Source: Neoarius graeffei (lineage: Eukaryota; Chordata; Actinopteri; Siluriformes; Ariidae). Taken from it: a DNA stretch of 64,000 bases. Shown here in pieces: positions 23,501 to 30,316 of this stretch; positions within the stretch are counted from its first letter, which is position 1; each line of letters starts with the position of its first letter. The stretch is from positions 58,082,283-58,146,282 of the forward strand of contig NC_083577.1 in assembly GCF_027579695.1 (NCBI RefSeq). The letters run 5' to 3'. The notes under the pieces were generated by a model that was not told where the DNA came from, searched no databases, and saw only the letters and a program-made list of their open reading frames with translations. A program made the position numbers and the translations under genes.

Positions 23501-26500
23501 TTCTTTCTCCTCCAAACACGACAAGTTGAGTTTTTACCAAAAAGTTCTATTTTGGTTTCATCTGACCATATGACAGTCTCCCAATCCTCTTCTGGATCAT
23601 CCAAATGCTCTCTAGCAAACTTCAGACGGGCCTGGACATGTACTGGCTTAAGCAGGGGGACACGTCTGGCACTGCAATATTTGAGTCCCTGGCGGCGTAG
23701 TGTGTTACTGATGGTAGCCTTTGTTACTTTGGTCCCAGCTCTCTGCAGGTCATTCACTAGGCCCCCCCGTGTGGTCCTGGGATTTTTGCTCACCGTTCTT
23801 GTGATCATTTTGACCCCACAGGGTGAGATCTTGCATGGAGCCCCAGATCGAGGGAGATTATCAGTGGTCTTGTATGTCTTCCATTTTCTAATAATTGCTC
23901 CCACAGTTGATTTCTTCACACCAAGCTGCTTACCTATTGCAGATTCAGTCTTCCCAGCCTGGTGCAGGTCTACAATTTTGTTTCTGGTGTCCTTTGACAG
24001 CTCTTTGGTCTTGGCCATAGTGGCGTTTGGAGTGTGACTGTTTGAGGTTGTGGACAGGTGTCTTTTATACTGATAATGAGTTCAAACAGGTGCCATTAAT
24101 ACAGGTAACGAGTGGAGAACAGAGGAGCCTCTTAAAGAAGTTGTTACAGGTCTGTGAGAGCCAGAAATCTTGCTTGTTTGTAGGTGACCAAATACTTATT
24201 TTACCGAGGAATTTACCAATTAATTCATTAAAAATCCTACAATGTGATTTCCTGGATTCTTTCCCCCCATTCTGTCTCTCATAGTTGAGGTATACCTATG
24301 ATGGAAATTACAGGCCTCTCTCATCTTTTTAAGTGGGAAAACTTGCACAATTGTTGGCTGACTAAATACTTTTTTGCCCCACTGTATATCAAACCCCATG
24401 ACAGGAGCCACTGTAATGAGATAATCAATGTAAGTTCACCTGTCAGTGGTTTTAATGCCATGACTGATCAGTGTAAATGATAGAGACTGTTGAGTGAAAA
24501 TCCCAAGAAATCAGCAGTTTCTGAAATACCCAAACTAGCACATCTGGTACTAATAACCATGCCATGGTTAAAGTCACAAAGATCACATTTTCCCTTTTCT
24601 GATGTTTAAACTGAACATTAATTGATGGTCTTGACCTGTATCTGCATGATTTTATGTATTGGGCTGCTGCCATATGATTGGCTGTTTAGATAACTGCATG
24701 AATGTTAAATGTGTCTTTCCACTTCATTATAAAGAAGACGACTGATCTGGAGACTGAGGCCAATGAAGAAATGAAAACCTGCCATGATGCTCTTTAAACC
24801 AGTCAGTGACAATACATCACAATATGATCCATAGAATCATAGTATGTATCAAATATAGCTATGAAAAGATTAATGGAAGACGACTAACACATTCATTTGT
24901 GGGTATCAGAGAACTTTTTGTGTGCCAGGAAAACGTTTCAAAACATCATCACCCTAGCATCACTGGCCCATACTGTTTATACCAAACAGGATTTCCCCAT
25001 GGGTGGTACGTTGGTGTCGTGGTTAGCACTATCGCCTCACAGCAAGAAGGTTCTGGATTCGAGCCCAGCAGCCAACGGGAGCCTTTCTGTGTGGAGTTTG
25101 CATGTTCTCCCCGTGTCTGTGTGGGTTTCCTCCGGGTGCTCCGGTGTATGTGTTAGCCCTGTGATGACCTGGTGACTTGTCCAGGGTGTACCCTGCCTCT
25201 TGCCCATAGTCAGCTGGGATAGGCTCCAGCTTGCTTGCGACCCTGCACAGGATAAACGATTACAGATAACAGATGGATTTCTGCACGTTACTTGCACCAA
25301 AATCTGATTCTTGCATCAGCATGGATTTGTTCAAAAGAATCTGGATTTAACCAACTGGCCAACTTTTCCACTCCTCAATGGTTCAGTTCTAATGCTTTCA
25401 CTTATTTGGGACACACTTTGTTTCTTCATGGACATTTCTTAGCATGCATGTTGTTTAGCTCTTCCAGGAAAAACTCAATTGGTCATGTTCTCAGGTGAAT
25501 TTCTGTATTTCAATGTTGAACTTAGATATAACTAACTTGTCTGCTTGCTTTCTTCTTGCCATTCACCTTTAAATTCTGTAATCCTCAAGCTGTTTTCATT
25601 TACCCTGATCGCAGATCACTGCAAGTTTTTTTTTTTTTGTTTCTCACACCATCTCAGTAAACCCTTAAAGTGGTTGTGCTTAAAAAATTCCAGGGTGATG
25701 GAAGATAGCAGAACCGGCACACCCAGCACAAACTATCATACCATGTTTAAAGACATATGTATTGCTATTCCTACGTTTAAATACTAACCGATGGCCAAAG
25801 TGTTGGTTAATAATATATATTTTTTCTTTACAAAATTCTAACAGAAAACACAAGCGCCCAAAAGGGAAACCATATTTAGAATAAACCTACTACAAGCTCC
25901 CAACAGCTAGCCGCTGTGTTCGGGGATCAGGTCATCGAGGCCCCTGCCTTCGACTGCCGCCCAATCCACACTGCACCAGCCCCCTACGGCTACCTCTGTG
26001 GGTGGTGAACCCACAGGAGGTCGGGCCCACGTCACCGCTTCGGGCTGAGCCCGGCCGGGCCCCGTGGGCAAAGGCCCGGCCACCAAGTGCTCGCATACAA
26101 GCCCCAACCCCGGGCCTGGCTCCAGGGTGGGGCCCCGGCTGCGCCATACCGGGCGACGTCACGGTCCTTGGTCTTTTATCCATAAGGGTTTTGGTGAACT
26201 GCTCTTGGTCTGGCCTGTCACCTAGGACCTGTCTGCCTTGGGAGACCCTAACAGGGGCGTAATGCCCCCAACAACATAGCTCCTAGGATCATTCAAGCAC
26301 GCAATACCTTTACCTATACCCTTCATAGGGTGCTCGAGGGTTCATGGGAGTTTGCCCAACCAGTCCACATGTGCTTTGTGGATCTGGAGAAGGCATTCGA
26401 CCGTGTCCCTCATGGTATTCTGTGGGGGGTGCTTCGGGAGTATGGGGTTCGGGGCTCTTTGCTGAGGGCTGTCCGGTCCCTGTACGAACGGAGCAGGAGT

Positions 26501-28990
26501 CTGGTTCGCATTGCCGGCAGTAAGTCAGACCTGTTCCCAGTGCATGTTGGACTCCGGCAGGGCTGCCCTTTGTCACCGGTTCTGTTCATAATTTTTATGG
26601 ACAGAATTTCTAGCCACAGCCAGGGGCCGGAAGGAATCCTGTTTGGGAGCCACAGGATTTCATCTCTGCTTTTTGCGGATGATGTTGTCCTGTTGGCTTC
26701 TTCAAACCAGGACCTTCAGCATGCACTGGGGCGGTTTGCAGTCGAGTGTGAAGCGGCTGGGATGAGAATCAGCACCTCCAAGTCCGAGGCCATGGTTCTC
26801 GACCGGAAAAGGGTGGCTTGCCCTCTCCAGGTTGGTGAAGTCCTGCCTCAAGTGGAGGAGTTTAAGTATCTCGGGATCTTGTTAATGAGTGAGGAAAGGA
26901 TAGAGCGTGAGATCAACAGGCAGATCAGTGCAGCCTCTGCAGTGATGCAGTCGCTTTACCGGTCCGTTGTGGTGAAGAAAGAGCTGAGCCAAAAGGCGAA
27001 GCTCTCGATTTACCGGTCGATCTACGTTCTGACTCTCACCTATGGTCATGAGCTTTGGGTAATGACCGAAAGAACAAGATCGCGGATACAAGCGGCCGAA
27101 ATGAGTTTCCTTCCCAGGGTGGCTGGGCGCTCCCTTAGAGATAGGGTGAGAAGCACAGTCACTCGGGAGGAGCTCGGAGTAGAGCCGCTGCTCCTCCACA
27201 TTGAGAGGAATCATCTGAGGTAGCTTAGGCATCTCTTTCGGATGCCTCCTGGACGCCTCCCTGGGGAGGTGTTCCAGGTATGTCCCCCTGGGAGGAGGCC
27301 CCAGGGAAGACCCAGAACACGCTGGCGGGACTATGTCTCTCGGCTGGCCTGGGAACGCCTCGGTGTTCTTCCCGAGGAGCTGGCCGAGGTGTCCGGGGAG
27401 AGGGAAGTTTGGGCTTCCATGCTCAGACTGCTGCCTCCGCGACCCGGCCCTGGATAAGCGGAAGGAGACGAGACGAGACAAGCTCGTTTTCGGCTTTCTC
27501 CTGAAATGTTTTCTTTTATTTCGTCTTCATCAGGGTAGTAAAACTCACACATACCACAGTCACATGGCACATCCTGTTGGAATTTAGGTGGATTCGAGTG
27601 TGTGCTTAATGAGCTGGCAACTATTTGTAGTGTATACAGGTATTGTCAAGTGCACATCATATTCTTAAACATGATGGCATTTTATTCATGTCACTGTAGT
27701 TCCTGAACAGCTGATAGTAGCTACTGAGTATTACACTGTAAAGTGAATAATATGCAATTATTTTTTTCGTAGTCTGGTTTCCGTCAAATCATGCACTCTG
27801 GCTCGCGAGCAGTCCGAAATCCTACGATCCAGACTCCGGTTCTGGATCTTTGGCGACTCGCTTGTTCACAACAACAAACATAGTAGCAATTTTTTGTCAA
27901 CATTTATTTTCGCATTTCTCAGTATGATAGCATTAATTTTACAGCATGGATAGCGATAACGACAGCGTTCACAGCAAAAGCGAGTTTTACTACCCTGATG
28001 AAGACGAAATAAAAGAAAACATTTCAGGAGAAAGCCGAAAACGAGCTTGTAGCAGGTTTGTTCTAAATATGGTTTCCCTTTCGGGCGCTCTCGTTTCCTG
28101 TTAGAATTTGGTAAAGAAAAAAAATAAATCATTTACCACCTTAAGGTTGGTCCGTATTGTGAAATACCGTGACCTCTCAAGACCTCGGTCACGGTATTTC
28201 ACGATACGGACCTCCCAGCTGGTAAATAATATTAGTCATTAATATGAGTCGTCCAAACGTACATCAATTGGCAAATTATTGGGATAGCATGTAAAAGTGC
28301 TTAAGTTGTCTAAAGACGATAGAGTTGTACCTTTTCCGTGACAGGGAAGAGGAGCAGGACGGCACATACAGGCCTTGACACCAACGTTAGGAGCTCTGGG
28401 TCCAAGCCATACACGTCTCCAAACTGCCAGCTAGGTACTAAGCCCAACTGTCGTAAAAACTACAAGACATAAGAGGACGTCAGAAAGATGGAAGAAGATG
28501 GAATTTTAGTGGGAGGTGAAGAAGTGATGAGTCAGGATGTGTGTCTTTCGGTGATGGTGAAGGTCGTGAAGAAGACTAGGACAGTATGCTATCACACCAT
28601 ATCTGACTGGTCTATATAATAATAATAATAATAATAATAGGAAGAAGAAGAACCATGGGGAGTCTTAACTTTCCTCAATAAAGACCTTTATTTCTTTGAC
28701 TACACCTGATTGTGGGTTAGCAGAAGACCAGAACCGAATCAAGCCACCTACTCACTTGGTTCATTACCTGGAAGAGACAGCAAACAAGTCAATTAACCCA
28801 AATACAGTCTCAAGTTTAATCTCAAGAACGTGAGCTGAAGTACAGATTCACTGCAATCTTAATGCCCAAATTACTGAGTCGATATATCATTTTATTAATT
28901 TAATGGCGACCGAGCGAGCACACTGAATGAAAGGAAAAGCTTACATACTTCTGGATTAGCCTCCAGAGGTAACCAGCGCTGTCCTTCCAT
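8990..28990 (-). CDS. uchl3: Ubiquitin carboxyl-terminal hydrolase L3, nine coding exons
   Basis: This is a cytosolic cysteine protease of the UCH family (C12) that cleaves ubiquitin and NEDD8 from small C-terminal adducts. Exons in transcript order: 28990-28949, 28767-28756, 28459-28331, 19794-19638, 19475-19390, 19279-19232, 9519-9444, 9283-9225, 9073-8990. Frames join without a break into 230 codons, the length of human UCHL3. It opens [14 protein letters not shown]; the oxyanion glutamine and nucleophile are in [13 protein letters not shown] (Q89, C95), the histidine in VDLHFIAF (H169) and the aspartate in YELDGRKPFP (D184). It ends ALSKA. All introns are GT-AG; two donors are weak (GTGGTT after exon 5, GTTGGT after exon 6). 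Exon 2 is only 12 bp (VMNQ). Introns 3 and 6 are 8.5 and 9.7 kb, mostly transposons. It is divergent from sgo2. Identity is near certain. Confidence 0.96.
9835..11045. mobile_element. Non-autonomous hAT element with perfect 8-bp TSD
   Basis: The ends CAGTGTTTCTCAACC and GGTTGAGAATCCCTG are inverted repeats of the hAT (Charlie-like) type. The flanks 9827-9834 and 11046-11053 are both GTCTAGAT, an exact 8-bp target duplication. It is 1211 bp with no transposase motifs in any frame and has a perfect 2 x 50-bp tandem repeat inside. It lies in uchl3 intron 6. Confidence 0.92.
10328..10427 (+). repeat. Perfect tandem repeat, 2 x 50 bp
   Basis: The 50-bp unit that starts TAAACACTCTTCCTGCACTT and ends CTTGTAGT occurs at 10328-10377 and 10378-10427 with no difference, so this duplication in the hAT element is recent. 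Confidence 0.95.
12438..14202 (-). mobile_element. Unrecognised DNA element, copy 1 (left end missing)
   Basis: The right end, CTTTAATCCATG preceded by GACGGAAATCCGTC, is shared with copy 2 at 15106-17247; beyond it the Tc1 text resumes. The left end is not the expected CATGGATTAAAG; instead there is a doubled TATGGGTGGATTT block (12443-12500). On the minus strand the pieces read [44 protein letters not shown] and [11 protein letters not shown]. This resembles a BED-like C2H2 finger followed by the start of a hAT-type or SCAND3-like protein. The frame is broken. Orientation is by coding text. The family is not known to me. Confidence 0.55.
14203..15071 (+). pseudogene. Tc1 transposase remnant, 5' end lost and frameshifted
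   Basis: Plain Tc1 transposase text matching residues 54-340 of the intact copy at 22996-24018. The catalytic residues D (SDETKIE), D (HDNDPKH) and E (NPIENLW) are all present, but an expanded A run near 14527 shifts the frame between the first and second. The first 53 codons are absent because another element took their place. Confidence 0.9.
15106..17247 (-). mobile_element. Unrecognised DNA element, copy 2, complete ends and 6-bp TSD
   Basis: It starts CATGGATTAAAG and ends CTTTAATCCATG, perfect 12-bp inverted ends. It sits in the right inverted repeat of the nested Tc1, and the Tc1 text shows TATTTT duplicated on both sides (15100-15105, 17248-17253). Near the right end is the subterminal motif GACGGAAATCTGTC. 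On the minus strand (about 15740-15480) it reads [20 protein letters not shown], then [18 protein letters not shown], then a broken zinc-finger stretch like that of copy 1. The 6-bp duplication is unlike hAT (8) or Tc1 (TA). Not recognised. Confidence 0.6.
17578..18726. mobile_element. Non-autonomous hAT element with 8-bp TSD, containing a SINE
   Basis: The ends TAGGGATGTCCCGATCA and TGATCGGATCAGGACATCCCTA-type inverted repeats lie between exact 8-bp copies of CCGGAAAC (17570-17577 and 18727-18734). The flanking sequence is Tc1 transposase coding text, so the insertion split that gene. A SINE sits at 17754-18125. Without it the element is about 0.76 kb and non-coding. Confidence 0.92.
17754..18125 (+). 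repeat. Full-length V-SINE-type SINE
   Basis: A tRNA-like head (GGGCGGCACAGTGGTGTAGTGG, B-box-like GGTTCGAGCCCC) is followed by the V-SINE core (GGAGTTTGCATGTTCTCCCC, TTTCCTCCGGGTGCTCCGG) and the LINE-like tail ending GATAATGAGATGAG. Flanks show ACCTTATTTTAAC on both sides (17741-17753, 18126-18138), a 13-bp target duplication. It is inserted inside a hAT element. The 127-codon frame across it is not a gene. Confidence 0.95.
20430..20823 (-). repeat. V-SINE-core SINE, second subfamily
   Basis: On the minus strand it has the same head and V core as the other SINEs but a different tail containing GCCCAGGGAGCAGTTGGGGG (in complement CTGCTCCCTGGGC). An (AC)n run lies at 20503-20526 near the tail. 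It lies in uchl3 intron 3. Confidence 0.8.
21395..22230. mobile_element. MITE sequence inserted in the old Tc1-like element
   Basis: The Tc1-like text stops near CTTCTTCCCATAGTACATAC and resumes at ACCGGCCATCC. Between lies AT-rich sequence starting GATACCAGTGCTAAAACC and ending TTTCGATACCCAACCCT, suggestive of MITE ends with GATACC/GGTATC words. A smaller TTAA-flanked MITE is nested in it. No coding sequence is recognised. Confidence 0.45.
21651..21864. mobile_element. 214-bp MITE flanked by TTAA
   Basis: The ends CCTCCTAGGGC and GGGCCTTAGGAGG are inverted and flanked by TTAA at 21647-21650 and 21865-21868. Size, target site and lack of coding content suit a piggyBac-type MITE. Confidence 0.75.
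22780..24384 (-). mobile_element. Whole Tc1 transposon, 1605 bp, apparently intact
   Basis: It starts CAGTGGGGCAAAAAAGTATT and ends with the complement; TA lies at 22778-22779 and 24385-24386. Terminal inverted repeats of about 200 bp each carry the AAGTATTTRGTCA motif at the outer end and again about 190 bp inward, the IR/DR plan seen in Sleeping Beauty-type elements. The two arms differ at scattered positions. The transposase frame between them is open. It is nested in an older Tc1-like element in uchl3 intron 3. Confidence 0.95.
22996..24018 (-). CDS. Tc1 transposase, open, 340 codons
   Basis: This is a DD34E cut-and-paste transposase acting on the flanking inverted repeats. The 340 codons equal the length of Sleeping Beauty-type transposases. 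The start [20 protein letters not shown] opens a paired-type DNA-binding region with two helix-turn-helix parts (about residues 1-115). The catalytic residues are D153 ([10 protein letters not shown]), D244 ([10 protein letters not shown]) and E279 (NPIENLW). The glycine-rich box [14 protein letters not shown] is at 187-200. It ends NKGYITKY. No stop or frameshift is seen. Whether it is active cannot be told: single missense changes would not show. The long plus-strand frame at 23369-24037 is its antisense shadow. Confidence 0.95.
   Translation of the reverse strand: MAKTKELSKDTRNKIVDLHQAGKTESAIGKQLGVKKSTVGAIIRKWKTYKTTDNLPRSGAPCKISPCGVKMITRTVSKNPRTTRGGLVNDLQRAGTKVTKATISNTLRRQGLKYCSARRVPLLKPVHVQARLKFAREHLDDPEEDWETVIWSDETKIELFGKNSTCRVWRRKNAELHPENTIPTVKHGGGNIMLWGCFSAKGSGRLICVKERMNRAMYREILSENLLPSARALKMKRGWVFQHDNDPKHTARAMKEWLRKKHFKVLEWPSQSPDLNPIENLWRELKVRVAQRQPQNITALEEICMEDWAKIPATVCENLVKTYRKCLTSVIANKGYITKY
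24480..24730 (-). mobile_element. Tc1-type end remnant
   Basis: The text ATCAGCAGTTTCTGAAATAC, TTGACCTGTATCTGCATGAT and TGGCTGTTTAGATAACTGCA is a known fish Tc1-type subterminal sequence, in the opposite orientation to 8030-8475 and probably the same family. It is degenerate with no open frame. Confidence 0.5.
25002..25275 (+). repeat. V-SINE-type SINE, internally shortened
   Basis: The head (GGTGGTACGTTGGTGTCGTGG), V core (GGAGTTTGCATGTTCTCCCC) and tail (AGCTGGGATAGGCTCCAGC, ending AACAGATGGA) are all present, but the segment between core and tail is deleted. It lies in uchl3 intron 3. Confidence 0.85.
25900..27477 (+). mobile_element. RTE/Rex3-like LINE with RT domain, internally deleted
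   Basis: A GC-rich 5' part (25900 to about 26305) is joined to the RT region at 26330. Reading [33 protein letters not shown] and the catalytic [11 protein letters not shown], then KCEAMVL-like thumb text and [20 protein letters not shown], the frame is open to 27223, where TAG replaces the usual TGG before [13 protein letters not shown]. The endonuclease and the start of RT are missing. The end is GGATAAGCGGAAGGAGACGA. ACAAGCTC flanks both sides (25892-25899, 27478-27485). The Rex3 label is from memory of fish RTE proteins. Confidence 0.8.
27946..28104 (+). other. Small open frame of 52 codons in the inverted-repeat element
   Basis: The frame opens [20 protein letters not shown] and continues [15 protein letters not shown], acidic and then basic. 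It reads like a real N-terminus rather than random sequence and could be the first exon of a gene carried by this repeat family. The second half lies in the right inverted arm, so the arm's complement in the left arm carries the same text. No known domain is recognised. Confidence 0.35.
28128..28230. other. Strong hairpin, about 45-bp arms
   Basis: The core GGTCCGTATTGTGAAATACC then GTGACC is matched by GGTCACGGTATTTCACGATA then CGGACC with one mismatch across a 12-nt loop (TCTCAAGACCTC). The outer arms continue with ATTTACCA and TGGTAAAT. It is in uchl3 intron 3, at the right edge of the inverted-repeat element, and may be part of it. Confidence 0.8.
28615..28640 (+). repeat. (AAT)n microsatellite
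   Basis: About eight uninterrupted AAT units in uchl3 intron 2/3 sequence. Confidence 0.9.
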
Positions 28991-29474
28991 TTCAACTAAA
29001 CTTTCAAGTACTTATTTATTTCAGTGACAGAGTGGTACAATTTGCCCTCGATATGCAGCGAGGATATATTTAGTGCAAGCGTCAGATTTCTTAACGGCTA
29101 ACAGGTAATCCTATGGATGGTAGTAAAGCGAATGCTACCACAAATCATAAGCTTCCGTTTTCAATTTACTAGATCCTTCAAAAATAAAAGTCCCTGTTCA
29201 CTAATGCGCGAAAACCTTAGCTGAATATTGGTTGTATAAACTGTATCTGCTTTTTACACGTTTATAATATAGTCTTACTACGTTTATTATTATGAAATTT
29301 AAAGCTGAGCTATAAGATAGAAAATCCCGAAATTAAGGACAATTCCAGGTCGTGTCGTAGGAGGCAGTAGAGAGCGCTCGGCGGTTGGTGTGAGAGCGCG
29401 CAGAAGCGACGAAGAGGAGTTTGGAGTTTCGGCGGTACTGTTTAGGTTTGAATCGACATTAGTGTTCAGCTGAG
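28991..29474. promoter_or_regulatory. Shared promoter region of uchl3 and sgo2, with sgo2 untranslated exon 1
   Basis: The uchl3 start codon (28990, minus) and the first sgo2 exon (donor GAG/GTTTGT at 29474, plus) are less than 500 bp apart and divergent. The right half (about 29340-29450) is CpG-rich (GAGCGCTCGGCGG, GAGCGCGCAGAAGCGACG), as expected near a start site. No clear TATA box is present. The transcription start sites are inferred only. Confidence 0.6.
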
Positions 29475-29728
29475 GTTTGTGTATAATATTAAAAAAAATG
29501 TTGTAGTTGTTTTTTTGACAGTTCCTATAACTCAAATGTCTAGTTTACTAATGAGTTAATTAACGTTTGTATCAACTCAGCTGCTAACTAACTTATCAAG
29601 CCTGTAATAGCAGTAGCTAGCTAGACTTTTAGAAGTAATAACCAATCAAGTGCCTGGATTAGCCAGTTTTGGGTTGTTTTTTTTTTTTTTTTTTTGCTAG
29701 CACTTGACAGTGTAAACGTTAACTCGTA

Positions 29729-30248
29729 CACTACCGTTCAAAAGTTTGGGGTCACCCAGACAATTTTGTGTTTTCCATGAAAAGTCATACTTTTATTTAC
29801 CACCATAAGTTGTAAAATGAGTAGAAAATATAGTCAAGACATTTTTTTTGAGCATTTAATCGACCCCACAAATGTGATGCTCCAGAAACTCAATCTGCTC
29901 AAAGGAAGGTCAGTTTTATAGCTTCTCTAAAGAGCTCAACTGTTTTCAGCTGTGCTAACATGATTGTACAAGGGTTTTCTAATCATCCATTAGCGTTCTG
30001 AGGCAATGAGCAAACACATTGTACCATTAGAACACTGGAGTGAGAGTTGCTGGAAATGGGCCTCTATACACCTATGGAGATATTGCACCAAAAACCAGAC
30101 ATTTGCAGCTAGAATAGTCATTTACCACATTAGCAATGTATAGAGTGGATTTCTGATTAGTTTAAAGTGATCTTCATTGAAAAGAACAGTGCTTTTCTTT
30201 CAAAAATAAGGACATTTCAAAGTGACCCCAAACTTTTGAACGGTTATG
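29729..30248. mobile_element. Tc1-derived MITE (CACTACCGTTCAAAAG ends), copy 1
   Basis: It starts CACTACCGTTCAAAAGTTTG and ends CAAACTTTTGAACGGTTATG, with TA flanks (29727-29728, 30249-30250). It has no coding content. A near-identical copy in the same orientation lies at 57991-58526. It is in sgo2 intron 1, 40 bp before exon 2. Confidence 0.9.
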
Positions 30249-30316
30249 TATAAATACTATCTAACAATCATCATTTCCACCATGCAGCCTGAACTGCACT
30301 GACTCTTTCACTGGCA

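Larger units (their letters stand above)
20894..24473 (-). mobile_element. Old Tc1-like element, interrupted by other elements
   Basis: The left end TACACCAATCAGCAATAAG and right end GACTGATCAGTGTA, with the inner GGTTTTAATG motif, match a common fish Tc1-type family. Minus-strand transposase text at 21150-20947 reads [18 protein letters not shown] (the DDE glutamate region as SSEHVW). Degenerate text continues at about 22230-22740. MITE sequence occupies about 21395-22230, and a whole Tc1 of another family occupies 22780-24384. Confidence 0.75.
25812..28128. mobile_element. Long inverted-repeat element split by a LINE
   Basis: The left arm (25812-25899 plus 27486-27545 after removing the LINE) is the inverted complement of the right arm 27982-28128: CTTTAC..AATTCTAACAG, AGGGAAACCATATTTAGAA, then CTCGTTTTCGGCTTTCTCC and TTCATCAGGGTAGTAAAACTC. 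Each arm is about 145 bp with few mismatches; the loop is about 440 bp. The right arm overlaps a 52-codon frame. No transposase is seen. A separate hairpin abuts the right edge. Confidence 0.7.

Noticed and set aside
23369-24037. 222-codon plus-strand open frame
   Set aside because: It is antisense to the intact Tc1 transposase and shares its composition; it has no protein features of its own.
26882-27481. 199-codon minus-strand frame over the LINE
   Set aside because: Antisense to the RT frame, which has the FADDVVLL motif.
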